Source: Paraburkholderia sp. FT54 (lineage in GTDB: Bacteria; Pseudomonadota; Gammaproteobacteria; Burkholderiales; Burkholderiaceae). From it: a stretch of 64,000 nucleotides of DNA. Positions within the stretch are counted from its first letter, which is position 1. Each line of letters starts with the position of its first letter. The notes beneath the pieces are model-generated. The model was not told the DNA's origin, did not search any database, and saw only the letters and a list, made by a program, of their open reading frames with translations. Position numbers and translations under genes: made by a program. Below are positions 27,019 to 35,618 of this stretch, in pieces. The stretch spans positions 3,782,001-3,846,000 of the forward strand of contig NZ_CP134195.1 of the NCBI RefSeq assembly GCF_031585635.1, written 5' to 3'.

Positions 27019-28128
27019 ATGTTGCAGAATCCCGCTGAAAAATATCGCCCCTTTCCCACCGTGCGTCTGACCGGCCGCAAATGGCCGAGCCGCACGATCA
27101 ACCACGCGCCGGTCTGGATGAGCACCGATCTGCGCGACGGCAATCAGGCGCTGATCGAGCCGATGAACGCCGCGCAAAAGCTCGAATTCTTCGAGATGCT
27201 GGTCGCGATCGGTTTCAAGGAGATCGAGGTCGGCTATCCGTCGGCGTCGCAAACGGATTTCGATTTCGTCCGCAAGCTGATCGAGGAAAACCGCATTCCC
27301 AACGACGTGACCATCGAGGTGTTCATGCCGTCAAGAGCTGAACAGATCGCGCGCGCGTTTGAAGCGCTGGAAGGCGCGCCGCGCGCCATCGTGCATTTGT
27401 ACAACGCGATCTGCCCGTCGTTTCGGCAGATCGTCTTCAACCAGTCGAAAGCCGGGATCAAAGCGCTGGCCGTGGAAGGCACGCAGATTATCAAGGAGCA
27501 TGCGCAGGCGCGACCCGGCACGCACTGGACCTTCCAGTACTCGCCCGAAACTTTCAATGCGGCCGAACTGCCGTTTTCACGCGAGGTGTGCGATGCGGTG
27601 GCGCAGACGTGGCGGCCCACGCGCGATCACAAGATGATCGTCAACCTGCCCGCGAGCGTGGAGGCGGCGACACCGAACGTATTCGCCGACCAGATCGAAT
27701 GGATGGACCGCAATCTCGGCTATCGCGACAGCATCGTGCTGTCGGTGCATCCGCATAACGATCGCGGCACGGCAGTGGCCGCCGCGGAACTGGCGCTGCT
27801 GGCTGGCGCGGACCGTGTCGAGGGCTGTCTGTTCGGCAACGGCGAGCGCACCGGCAACGTCGATCTCGTCGCACTCGCGATGAATCTGGACGCGCAAGGC
27901 GTCGATACGGGGCTCGATTTCGCGGATATCGGGGCAGTCCGGCGCGTCGTAGAGCGCTGTAATCAGTTGCCGGTGCATCCGCGGCATCCGTATGCAGGCG
28001 ATGCGGTGATGCTGGCGAAGAACAGGGAGCTACAAGGCGTCGCGGCGCATGAGCCGGAAGTGGCCGAAACTGGCGCAACGGATCGTCGCGAGAGGAGCGG
28101 CGTGGATCAGGAGAGCGTGGCTGCGTAA
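27019..28128 (+). CDS. leuA: 2-isopropylmalate synthase, type 2, C-terminally truncated
   Basis: A 369-residue LeuA of the long (type 2) subfamily, condensing acetyl-CoA with 2-ketoisovalerate. The HMGL-like barrel is intact: [62 protein letters not shown] and [15 protein letters not shown]. Normal type 2 enzymes continue with LVFTAFSGSHQDAI and about 200 residues including the leucine-sensing domain, for a total near 560. Here the family match stops at HPYAGD (about residue 338) and a short unrelated tail follows. It may be a deletion pseudogene or a feedback-free variant. Confidence 0.8.
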   Translation: MLQNPAEKYRPFPTVRLTGRKWPSRTINHAPVWMSTDLRDGNQALIEPMNAAQKLEFFEMLVAIGFKEIEVGYPSASQTDFDFVRKLIEENRIPNDVTIEVFMPSRAEQIARAFEALEGAPRAIVHLYNAICPSFRQIVFNQSKAGIKALAVEGTQIIKEHAQARPGTHWTFQYSPETFNAAELPFSREVCDAVAQTWRPTRDHKMIVNLPASVEAATPNVFADQIEWMDRNLGYRDSIVLSVHPHNDRGTAVAAAELALLAGADRVEGCLFGNGERTGNVDLVALAMNLDAQGVDTGLDFADIGAVRRVVERCNQLPVHPRHPYAGDAVMLAKNRELQGVAAHEPEVAETGATDRRERSGVDQESVAA

Positions 28129-28251
28129 GAATCAGGGCGAGGTGATAGACGCAACAAACCTACCCGCAAGCGCGCTACCCGCTCGCTTGCGTCAGCTGGA
28201 GCAGCCCGCTCAAAAGGCGCGGCCGACCCGGACTGAGTGAGCTCAAAAGGC
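28129..28251. other. 3' region of truncated leuA with hairpin
   Basis: The inverted repeat GAGTGAGC/GCTCACTC at about 28235-28257 spans the convergent boundary with the next gene and may serve both as a transcript end; no T-tract. A second open frame (28049-28240), ending in GEVIDATNLPASALPARLRQ, overlaps the leuA tail and could be the 3' end of another gene left by a deletion. Confidence 0.35.
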
Positions 28252-28635
28252 TCACTCGATTGCGCAACGCGTGGCCTGCCAGGCAATCAGGCGCCACCGT
28301 CCGTCTTCCTGCGTATGGATCGCCGTGTAGGCGATCGGAAACAGCAGCGCCCCGTTATTGGCTTCCATCTCGATCAGCGCCCGGCCGGTCACCACGCAGG
28401 TCTCACGCCCGACCGGCAGCACCTCTTGCGACTGGATCTCGATCTGCCGATAGCGGCGGCGCCCCGCGGTAATCCCGTCGATGAACTGCCGTTTCGTTTC
28501 CCGCTTGCCGTTCGTGTGAACGTAGCTCACGTTGTCCGCGAGCAGCGTGTCGAGCGATTGCCCGTCGCCGTCGACCATCGCACGAAAACGCTCTCGCTCA
28601 AGCTCACGAACCGCTTCGATTATCTTTGCCGCCAT
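28252..28635 (-). CDS. NTF2-like (DUF4440) protein
   Basis: A 127-residue protein of the nuclear transport factor 2-like fold: helix (IIEAVRELERERFRAMVDGD), then LDTLLADNVSYVHTNGKRETKRQFID, and strands ending in DGRWRLIAWQATR. This is the DUF4440/SnoaL-like pattern, used as small enzymes or binding proteins with very varied functions. It stands alone on the minus strand, convergent with the truncated leuA. I cannot assign a substrate. Confidence 0.85.
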   Translation of the reverse strand: MAAKIIEAVRELERERFRAMVDGDGQSLDTLLADNVSYVHTNGKRETKRQFIDGITAGRRRYRQIEIQSQEVLPVGRETCVVTGRALIEMEANNGALLFPIAYTAIHTQEDGRWRLIAWQATRCAIE

Positions 28636-28678
28636 CGCTCAGCCCCTTGCACCGGTGAGCCAGACGTGGCCACGGTTG

Positions 28679-29242
28679 TCAGAAGTTATATTGCAGATAT
28701 AGCTGGTGGAAATTTATACCAGGATTCGGCTCATTGATACCGCCGTTGGAAACATGCTGGAAGCGATAGCCCGCCTGGTACTGCTGGTGGCTGCCGAACT
28801 GCATGCCCGTGCCGGCCATGTCGGCGAACTGGAACGCAGTGCCCAGGGTGAAGGTCGAAGAAATCCGTGGACTGGACAGCAGCCGGATGCCCGCGCCCAC
28901 TTCGGCATAGGGGCGGATCGAGCCCGATCCCTTGATGAAGCGGATGATCGGCGTCAAGCCGACCTCTCCAATGTTGTCGTGCACATTACCTTCGTTGGTG
29001 TGCCACCAGGCCACATGCGCCTCGCCGATCAGCGCGAAATGCCAGTCACCGATCTGCCACCAGGTCAGATCCGGATCCCACACGAATCCGAGATCCAGTT
29101 TCTTGACGTGGTGATCACCCAAGGCACCGGCCACCTGCACGCCGAACTGGTCCGCCGAAGCCCATCCAGATGTCCCCACCAGCACGGCTCCGGCCGTGAT
29201 TTTTAGAGCCAGACCACGCAAAGCATTCTTTTTGTTGTCCAT
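28679..29242 (-). CDS. pagL: lipid A 3-O-deacylase PagL
   Basis: Outer membrane enzyme that removes the 3-O acyl chain from lipid A, tuning immune recognition and permeability. The 187-residue protein has a signal peptide ending ASA (about residue 30), alternating beta-barrel segments, and the active-site stretch FQHVSNGGINEPNPG with His163 and Ser165; Glu171 is a possible third residue, though its spacing is shorter than in the Pseudomonas enzyme. It ends in YNF, the C-terminal aromatic needed for BAM insertion. It is divergent from rpoH. Confidence 0.9.
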   Translation of the reverse strand: MDNKKNALRGLALKITAGAVLVGTSGWASADQFGVQVAGALGDHHVKKLDLGFVWDPDLTWWQIGDWHFALIGEAHVAWWHTNEGNVHDNIGEVGLTPIIRFIKGSGSIRPYAEVGAGIRLLSSPRISSTFTLGTAFQFADMAGTGMQFGSHQQYQAGYRFQHVSNGGINEPNPGINFHQLYLQYNF

Positions 29243-29604
29243 CTAACACCCGAGTTCCGTCGAACGTTGAACAATCCATAACTGTTTTGCGTATTGTAAA
29301 GACAAACGCAATTTAGTGAGTTGCATGAAAATCCCGACTTTCCGCAATTAGTCACTTCAAAATCGGCAAAAACAGATTATTTATAGCTGGAAAGGCGGCT
29401 TGCTAGGTAAGTTCTACACCTCATGCGAGGATGGCAGGATCAGCGTACCATGGCTATTGAATTGTGAATTTCAATAGGAATTTGCGGAACTTGGATGCCC
29501 CTACATCCTCTAAGTATTAGCACTCGACAAATCAGAGTGCTAACATCCAACGCTGGAGTCGTTACCTGAATAAGCTTTTGTCTGATTCCAAAGGAGTTTC
29601 CTAC
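29243..29604. other. divergent intergenic region pagL/rpoH
   Basis: Besides the CIRCE operator, this 362-base region is AT-rich and contains the divergent promoters of pagL and rpoH. A possible sigma70-type rpoH promoter is TTGGAT (29491-29496) with TATTAG (29515-29520), spacing 18, overlapping the left arm of CIRCE. No small gene is evident. Confidence 0.5.
29517..29543 (+). promoter_or_regulatory. CIRCE operator (HrcA binding site) upstream of rpoH
   Basis: TTAGCACTC, nine bases, GAGTGCTAA: a perfect match to the CIRCE consensus bound by the heat-shock repressor HrcA. It ends 61 bases before the rpoH start and overlaps the candidate -10 region. This puts sigma32 synthesis itself under HrcA repression. 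Confidence 0.92.
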
Positions 29605-30540
<936 letters not shown>

Positions 30541-30879
30541 AGCTTGAAGATCGTCAGCATGCCGGTTCACCCGGCGCGCGGTAGCCAGCCGCCAAGCCCC
30601 GCCCTCGCAAGACGGCGGGGCTTTTTTTCGCCCACGCCACGGCGTTTTTCGCGCACGCTCACATTGACGCAAGAACATAAGCGCGCAACATGCGTTTCTT
30701 GACGTATCGCAAACCAGATAGCAATACTGGTTGAACGGGGCAAGTCTCGCGACCCAATGCCGCAGCGCCGATCAGTTGCGCGCGAGGTTCTACTCCTAGA
30801 ATCGGGATGCACTCGCCAAACCGCGGAAGCGGCCTGGCGCCAGCCGGTTTCACCGGTGTGAAGTTGCCTTCTACCGATC
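30541..30879. other. rpoH-cydP intergenic region
   Basis: After the rpoH terminator this region holds the promoter area of the cyd operon. A candidate -35 TTGACG near 30699 followed after 17 bases by CAATAC is visible. The same TTGAC is part of TTGAC-N4-CGCAA, an imperfect FNR/ANR-like half match, too weak to call. No gene is seen. Confidence 0.4.
30595..30628 (+). terminator. Rho-independent terminator of rpoH
   Basis: AGCCCCGCC (30595-30603) pairs perfectly with GGCGGGGCT (30614-30622) and is followed by a run of T to 30628. Confidence 0.92.
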
Positions 30880-31140
30880 ATGACCATAGCCCTCAATCGC
30901 AACACCACCCGTCGCCCGAACCTGCGCAAACGGTTCCATGGCTGGGTGCGCGGTCCGACGCTGGCGCGCGATATCACCATCGTCCTCGCCATCAAATTCG
31001 TACTGCTGATGGCGCTCAAGTACACGTTTTTCAATCATCCACAGGCGGAGCACATGTCGCTCCCGCCTGAGCAAGTCGCGCAGGCGCTGCTGTCCGTGCC
31101 TGCCTCGCATCCGTCCCAAGGTGATCAACATGCCCGTTAG
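30880..31140 (+). CDS. cydP: cytochrome oxidase putative small subunit CydP
   Basis: An 86-residue membrane protein with a basic N-terminus (RRPNLRKRFHGWVRG) and one transmembrane segment (ITIVLAIKFVLLMALKYTFF), then a periplasmic-type tail. This is the CydP family, encoded immediately before cydA in many beta- and gammaproteobacteria and believed to support cytochrome bd. Its 3' end overlaps the cydA start region by 11 bases, so translation is coupled. Confidence 0.88.
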   Translation: MTIALNRNTTRRPNLRKRFHGWVRGPTLARDITIVLAIKFVLLMALKYTFFNHPQAEHMSLPPEQVAQALLSVPASHPSQGDQHAR

Positions 31141-32722
31141 CGAAGTCGTAGAACTGTCGCGCCTCCAGTTCGCCATCACCGCGCTTTACCACTTCCTGTT
31201 CGTCCCACTCACGCTGGGCCTGTCGTGGCTCCTCGTCATCATGGAATCGGTCTACGTGATGACCGGCAAGCAGATCTATAAGGACATGACCCAGTTCTGG
31301 GGCAAGCTGTTCGGCATCAACTTTGCGATGGGCGTCACCACCGGTCTCACGCTCGAATTCCAGTTCGGCACCAACTGGTCGTACTACTCGCACTATGTCG
31401 GCGACATTTTCGGCGTGCCGCTCGCCGTCGAAGGGTTGATGGCATTCTTCCTGGAGTCGACCTTCGTCGGCCTGTTCTTCTTCGGCTGGAACCGGCTCTC
31501 GAAGGTCCAGCACGTGTTCGTCACGTTCCTCGTCGCACTCGGCTCGAACCTGTCGGCGCTGTGGATTCTGGTGGCCAATGGCTGGATGAACAATCCGGTC
31601 GGCGCCACCTTCAACTACCAGACCATGCGCATGGAGCTCGACAGCATCTTCTCCGTGCTGTTCAATCCGGTTGCGCAAGTGAAGTTCGTGCATACCGTGT
31701 CGGCCGGCTACGTGACAGCGTCGATGTTCGTGCTCGGCGTGTCGTCGTGGTATCTGCTGAAGCGCCGCGACACTGAATTTGCGTTGCGCTCGTTCGCGAT
31801 TGCCGCCGGTTTCGGTTTGGCCTCCACGTTGTGCGTGATCGTGCTCGGCGACGAATCCGGCTACCGCACCGGCGAAGTCCAACAGGTCAAGCTGGCCGCG
31901 ATCGAATCCGAATGGGAAACCGCGCCCGCGCCGGCTCCTTTCACGATCATCGGGATTCCGAATCAGAAGGAAGAGCGCACCGATTACGCCATCAAGATTC
32001 CGTATGCGCTCGGCCTGATCGCCACACGTTCGCTCGATGAACCCGTGGTCGGCCTGAAGGACCTGATGGCGCGCAACGAAGTGCGCATCAAGAACGGCAT
32101 GCTCGCCTACGCCGCGCTGCAGAAGCTGAAACAAGGCGACATCACCGACGAAGCCAAAGCCGCCTTCGACGCGCACAAACAGGATCTCGGCTACGGCCTG
32201 ATGCTCAAGCAGTTCACCGCGAACGTCACCGACGCCACACCGGATCAGATCGCCCAGGCCGCGAAGAAAACGATCCCACCTGTAGCACCTGTGTTCTTCT
32301 CATTCCGCTTGATGGTGGGCCTCGGCATATTGTTCCTCGCCACCTTCGTGCTGGCGTTCTGGTTCTGCGCGCAGCGCTCCCTGTTGCTGGAGAAGCGCCG
32401 CTGGTTTTTGCGCTGGGCCGTGTGGGCGATTCCGCTGCCCTGGCTCGCAGCCGAGTTCGGCTGGATCGTCGCTGAAGTGGGCCGTCAGCCGTGGACGATT
32501 GCGGGCATTCTGCCGACCAACCTGTCGGCCTCGAGCCTGACGCCGAGTGACCTGTATCTGAGTATCGCGGGCTTCGTGGTGTTCTACACGGTGTTGTTCA
32601 TCATCGAAATCATGCTGATGTTCAAGTATGCGCGGCTCGGACCCTCGTCACTGCACACGGGCCGCTATCACCACGAACAACAGCCGCTGAATCAGCCGCT
32701 GCCGACCAACACGGCCGCATGA
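31130..32722 (+). CDS. cydA: cytochrome bd ubiquinol oxidase subunit I
   Basis: Heme-bearing quinol oxidase subunit of the high-affinity terminal oxidase. The 530-residue protein begins MPVSEVVELSRLQFAITALYHFLFVPLTLGLSW, with the heme-ligand His in LYHFLFVPLT, has GTNWSYYSHYVGDIFGVPLAVEG and the family motif GRQPWTIAGILPT. The Q-loop between about residues 250 and 390 is long, as in E. coli CydA, unlike the short-loop cyanide-insensitive type. ATG 31130 is preferred to GTG 31121 by its AAGG ribosome site at 31118. First of cydA-cydB-cydX. Confidence 0.95.
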   Translation: MPVSEVVELSRLQFAITALYHFLFVPLTLGLSWLLVIMESVYVMTGKQIYKDMTQFWGKLFGINFAMGVTTGLTLEFQFGTNWSYYSHYVGDIFGVPLAVEGLMAFFLESTFVGLFFFGWNRLSKVQHVFVTFLVALGSNLSALWILVANGWMNNPVGATFNYQTMRMELDSIFSVLFNPVAQVKFVHTVSAGYVTASMFVLGVSSWYLLKRRDTEFALRSFAIAAGFGLASTLCVIVLGDESGYRTGEVQQVKLAAIESEWETAPAPAPFTIIGIPNQKEERTDYAIKIPYALGLIATRSLDEPVVGLKDLMARNEVRIKNGMLAYAALQKLKQGDITDEAKAAFDAHKQDLGYGLMLKQFTANVTDATPDQIAQAAKKTIPPVAPVFFSFRLMVGLGILFLATFVLAFWFCAQRSLLLEKRRWFLRWAVWAIPLPWLAAEFGWIVAEVGRQPWTIAGILPTNLSASSLTPSDLYLSIAGFVVFYTVLFIIEIMLMFKYARLGPSSLHTGRYHHEQQPLNQPLPTNTAA

Positions 32723-32758
32723 TTCGCCGCCACTGAGCTTCAAAGGGAAAAGATCATC

Positions 32759-33895
32759 ATGGATTACGCAACCCTCAAACTGATCTGGTGGGCACTGATC
32801 GGCGTGCTGCTGATCGGCTTCGCGCTCACTGACGGCTTCGACATGGGCGCGGCGATTCTGCTGCCGTTCATCGGCAAAACCGACGCCGAGCGTCGCATCG
32901 TCGTGAACACGGTAGGCGCGACGTGGGAAGGAAATCAGGTCTGGCTCATCACGGCGGGCGGCGCGATGTTCGCCGCGTGGCCGCTGGTGTACGCGGCGTC
33001 GTTCTCCGGCTTCTATTTCGCCATGCTGCTGGTGCTGTTCGCGCTGTTCTTCCGGCCGGTTGGCTTCGACTATCGCGGCAAACGTGAAGACCCGCGCTGG
33101 CGCACGGCGTGGGACTGGGCGCTATTCGTCGGCGGCTTCGTGCCGGCACTGGTGTTCGGCGTCGCGTTCGGCAACCTGCTGCAAGGCGTGCCGTTCTCGT
33201 TCGATACCGACCTGCGCGTCACTTACCACGGCGGCTTCTTCGAATTGCTCAACCCCTTCGCGGTGTTGTGCGGCCTCGTCAGCGTTTCGATGCTGGCCGC
33301 GCACGGCGCAGCCTTCGTCAAGATGAAAGCGGACGACATCGTCGCCGTGCGAGCTTCGCTGGCGCTGCGAATTGCCTCATTGGCGACCGTGGTGTTGTTC
33401 CTGATTGCCGGCGCGCTGATCGCAACGATGATCGGCGGCTACCAGGTGATCGACGCCCCGCCGCTCGACACGGTCGCCAATCCGTTGATGAAGAACGTGA
33501 TCGGCGCACCCGGACTGTGGCTCACCAACTACGCCAACTATCCGTGGATGGCGAGCGCGCCGGTGGCGGGTCTCGTCGGCGGCGTACTGGCCACGTTGCT
33601 TGCGCGCTCACGCTTCGAAAAGAGCGCCTTTCTGTCGACCTCGCTGATGATCATCGGCGTGATCCTGACGGCGGGCTTCTCGATGTTCCCATTCATCATG
33701 CCCTCCTCGCTGGACGGCCGCAGCAGCCTCACCGTATGGGATTCGACTTCGAGCCGCATGACGCTGCAGATCATGCTGATCGCCGTGATCGTGTTTCTGC
33801 CGATCGTCCTGATCTACACCAGCTGGGTGTATCGCGTGATGCGCGGCAAGGTGACCGCCGCAGCGCTTCAAGAAAATCACCATACGATGTATTGA
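32759..33895 (+). CDS. cydB: cytochrome bd ubiquinol oxidase subunit II
   Basis: The second bd subunit, 378 residues with eight or more membrane helices. It begins [37 protein letters not shown], the family start, with GFDMG conserved, then [23 protein letters not shown] and [12 protein letters not shown] near the end. It does not bind heme but is needed for assembly and stability of the complex. It is 36 bases after cydA and 28 bases before cydX. Confidence 0.97.
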   Translation: MDYATLKLIWWALIGVLLIGFALTDGFDMGAAILLPFIGKTDAERRIVVNTVGATWEGNQVWLITAGGAMFAAWPLVYAASFSGFYFAMLLVLFALFFRPVGFDYRGKREDPRWRTAWDWALFVGGFVPALVFGVAFGNLLQGVPFSFDTDLRVTYHGGFFELLNPFAVLCGLVSVSMLAAHGAAFVKMKADDIVAVRASLALRIASLATVVLFLIAGALIATMIGGYQVIDAPPLDTVANPLMKNVIGAPGLWLTNYANYPWMASAPVAGLVGGVLATLLARSRFEKSAFLSTSLMIIGVILTAGFSMFPFIMPSSLDGRSSLTVWDSTSSRMTLQIMLIAVIVFLPIVLIYTSWVYRVMRGKVTAAALQENHHTMY

Positions 33896-33923
33896 CCGGC
33901 AATACGCTCAACAGGAGTTTGCG

Positions 33924-34040
33924 ATGTGGTATTTCAGTTGGATTCTCGGAATCGGCGCGGCGTTGGCCTTCGGTATCATCAACGTGATGTGGCTGGAGTC
34001 ACGCCGGCCGTCGGAAGCAGGCGTGCAGAAAACACGCTAA
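33924..34040 (+). CDS. cydX: cytochrome bd small subunit CydX
   Basis: A 38-residue single-helix subunit reading MWYFSWILGIGAALAFGIIN followed by VMWLESRR and a short polar tail. The MWYFSWILG opening is the hallmark of CydX (YbgT), required for stability and activity of cytochrome bd. It has an AGGAG ribosome site at 33913-33917 and is the last gene of the operon. The transcription terminator beyond it has been split by an insertion sequence. Confidence 0.95.
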   Translation: MWYFSWILGIGAALAFGIINVMWLESRRPSEAGVQKTR

Positions 34041-34121
34041 GACATCATGTGCCGGTGGCGCGCCGGTAAACGGAAAAGCGGCAGCTTGTGAACTGACCCC
34101 GCAAAGTTGGACAGTTTGAGT

Positions 34122-34958
34122 TCAGGTTTGAGCGGGCTGGGTTCTGTACATCACAGGACTCAGCCCGTTCAGTTTGAGCTTGATGCGTTTGTGGTTGTAG
34201 TAGTGAATGTATTGTCTGATGCCAGCCTTCAACTCGTCGATACTTTCAAACCTGCTCAGCCGGAAGAACTCCGCCTTGAGCGTGCCAAAGAAGCTTTCCA
34301 TTGCCGCATTGTCGTAGCAGTTTGCCTTGCGCGACATGCTCTGCGTCAGGCCGTGTTGATCCAGCAGCCTCCGGTAAGCAGGCATCTGGTACTGCCAGCC
34401 CTGGTCTGAATGCAGCAGCGGGGTCTCCTGGGGACCAAGCTTTGCCAGCGCTTTTTTTAGCATGCTGCTGACCAGATCGAAGACCGGTCGGGTGTTCATC
34501 TGATAAGCCACGATCTCGCCGTTATACAGATCCATGATCGGCGAGAGATACAGCTTCTGACCCAGCACGTTGAACTCCGTCACGTCCGTCACCCACTTCT
34601 GATTGGGCTGCTGTGCGCTGAACTCGCGGTTTAACAGGTTCGGCGCAATACGGCCGACTTCGCCGCGCCATGAGCGGTATTTCTTCGCGCGCACCAGCGA
34701 TTTCAGTTTCAGTTCTCCCATCAGACGTTGCACCGTCTTGTGGTTCACGCTCGGGCCTGCCTGCCGGATCGCCGCCGTGATGCGCCGGTAGCCATAACGG
34801 CCCTTGTGGCGTTCATACACAGTCTTGATGCGGGTTTTGAGGTCCTTGTGCCGCTCACCGGCATCCGGCACGCTCAACTGGTAATAGAACGTGCTGCGCG
34901 CCAGACCCGCTGCCTTCAGCAAAGCGGGCATCGGGTGGTGCTGCCGGAGCTCCTGCAC
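34122..34958 (-). CDS. IS3-family transposase OrfB
   Basis: A 278-residue DDE transposase catalytic subunit. The N-terminal HTH_21 region (RHKGRYGYRRITAAIRQAG) precedes the integrase core with catalytic residues in WVTDVTEF, LLHSDQGWQYQ and NAAMESFFGTLKAE, the D,D(35)E triad of the IS3 family. The N-terminal SVPDAGERHKDLKTRI segment follows an orfA-overlapping start. The frame begins at the end of orfA, and the A-rich stretch GAAGAAAAAG near the orfA stop is a possible -1 frameshift site for an OrfAB fusion. Confidence 0.95.
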   Translation of the reverse strand: MQELRQHHPMPALLKAAGLARSTFYYQLSVPDAGERHKDLKTRIKTVYERHKGRYGYRRITAAIRQAGPSVNHKTVQRLMGELKLKSLVRAKKYRSWRGEVGRIAPNLLNREFSAQQPNQKWVTDVTEFNVLGQKLYLSPIMDLYNGEIVAYQMNTRPVFDLVSSMLKKALAKLGPQETPLLHSDQGWQYQMPAYRRLLDQHGLTQSMSRKANCYDNAAMESFFGTLKAEFFRLSRFESIDELKAGIRQYIHYYNHKRIKLKLNGLSPVMYRTQPAQT

Positions 34959-35494
34959 TATTTGCGCTTTTTCTTCTGCACGCCCTGCTTCTTTGCCTGA
35001 AGCAGGGCATCGAGCTTTTTTAGATAGGCCACCTCCGCGCGCAGGTACTCGTTTTCCTTGAGCAACTGCTCACGCGTGCGCTTATCTGGCGCACTGTCTT
35101 CGGTCGGCTTTTCAGGAACTGGCTGGGTCATGGTTTTGCGGCGCCATCGTGGACGAGGCGCCAGTGCGTCGATACCGCCTTCATGATACCGGCGTTCCCA
35201 TTGCGCTATGCAGCCCGGACTGCGGATGTCGAACACCGCAGCCACCTGCCGGTATGGCAAATCCTTCTGCCACATGTGCATGAGTACCGACATCCTGAAC
35301 TGCGCGTCATAGTGACTGAATTTCTTGCGCAGTCCGTCCTGTCCATGTTGCTCGTAGGCCGAAATCCACAGCTGTAAAACCGAGCGACTCACTCCATACC
35401 GCTTTGCAAGTACCTCGACACCAGCCGAACCGGCCACGTACTGCTTCACCAGCTTCAGCTTTAACTGCTCACTGTACTTCGTCATGAAAAACAC
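34958..35494 (-). CDS. IS3-family transposase OrfA
   Basis: A 178-residue DNA-binding partner of OrfB. It has two helix-turn-helix units, one in LKLVKQYVAGSAGVEVLAKRYGVSRSVLQLWI and another around MWQKDLPYRQVAAVFDIRSPGCIAQWERRYHEGG, and a C-terminal leucine-zipper-like coiled coil (REQLLKENEYLRAEVAYLKKLDALLQ). The double HTH and length are typical of the IS150 group. It ends in KKKRK at an A-rich stretch where frameshifting into orfB can be expected. Confidence 0.93.
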   Translation of the reverse strand: MFFMTKYSEQLKLKLVKQYVAGSAGVEVLAKRYGVSRSVLQLWISAYEQHGQDGLRKKFSHYDAQFRMSVLMHMWQKDLPYRQVAAVFDIRSPGCIAQWERRYHEGGIDALAPRPRWRRKTMTQPVPEKPTEDSAPDKRTREQLLKENEYLRAEVAYLKKLDALLQAKKQGVQKKKRK

Positions 35495-35618
35495 CCCAAA
35501 AGGTTGGATCGGTGTCCAACTTTTGGGGTGCAGTTCACTTGAATCAATCGAGCTGCCGCTTTTTTATTGCCGGGTTATCTGAAGAGACGCCGCGCGCCGC
35601 TCCTTCATCAGCACAGCA

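Larger units (their letters stand above)
34089..35537 (-). mobile_element. IS3-family (IS150-group type) insertion sequence, 1449 bp
   Basis: The element is bounded by 25-bp inverted repeats (34089-34113 and 35513-35537, 21 of 25 matching), starting TGAACTG and ending in GTTGGACA. It begins TG and ends CA as IS3 elements do. A 4-bp direct repeat CTTG flanks it (34085-34088 and 35538-35541). It carries orfA and orfB with complete motifs, so it could be active. I do not name an ISfinder entry. Confidence 0.92.
34074..35565. terminator. cyd/nag terminator hairpin split by an insertion sequence
   Basis: Left arm AAAAGCGGCAGCT is at 34074-34086; right arm AGCTGCCGCTTTTTT is at 35551-35565. Removing the insertion and one CTTG copy restores a perfect stem with an 11-base loop, T-tract to the right and A-tract to the left, i.e. 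a bidirectional terminator between convergent cydX and nagE. The insertion lies in the loop. Confidence 0.85.

Noticed and set aside
27980..28128. Sequencing frameshift as the cause of the leuA truncation
   Set aside because: None of the three forward frames downstream shows the missing FSGSHQDAI or regulatory-domain sequence, so a single frameshift cannot restore the gene.
30695..30720. FNR/ANR box upstream of cydP
   Set aside because: TTGAC-N4-CGCAA matches only one half of the consensus; too weak to call a site.
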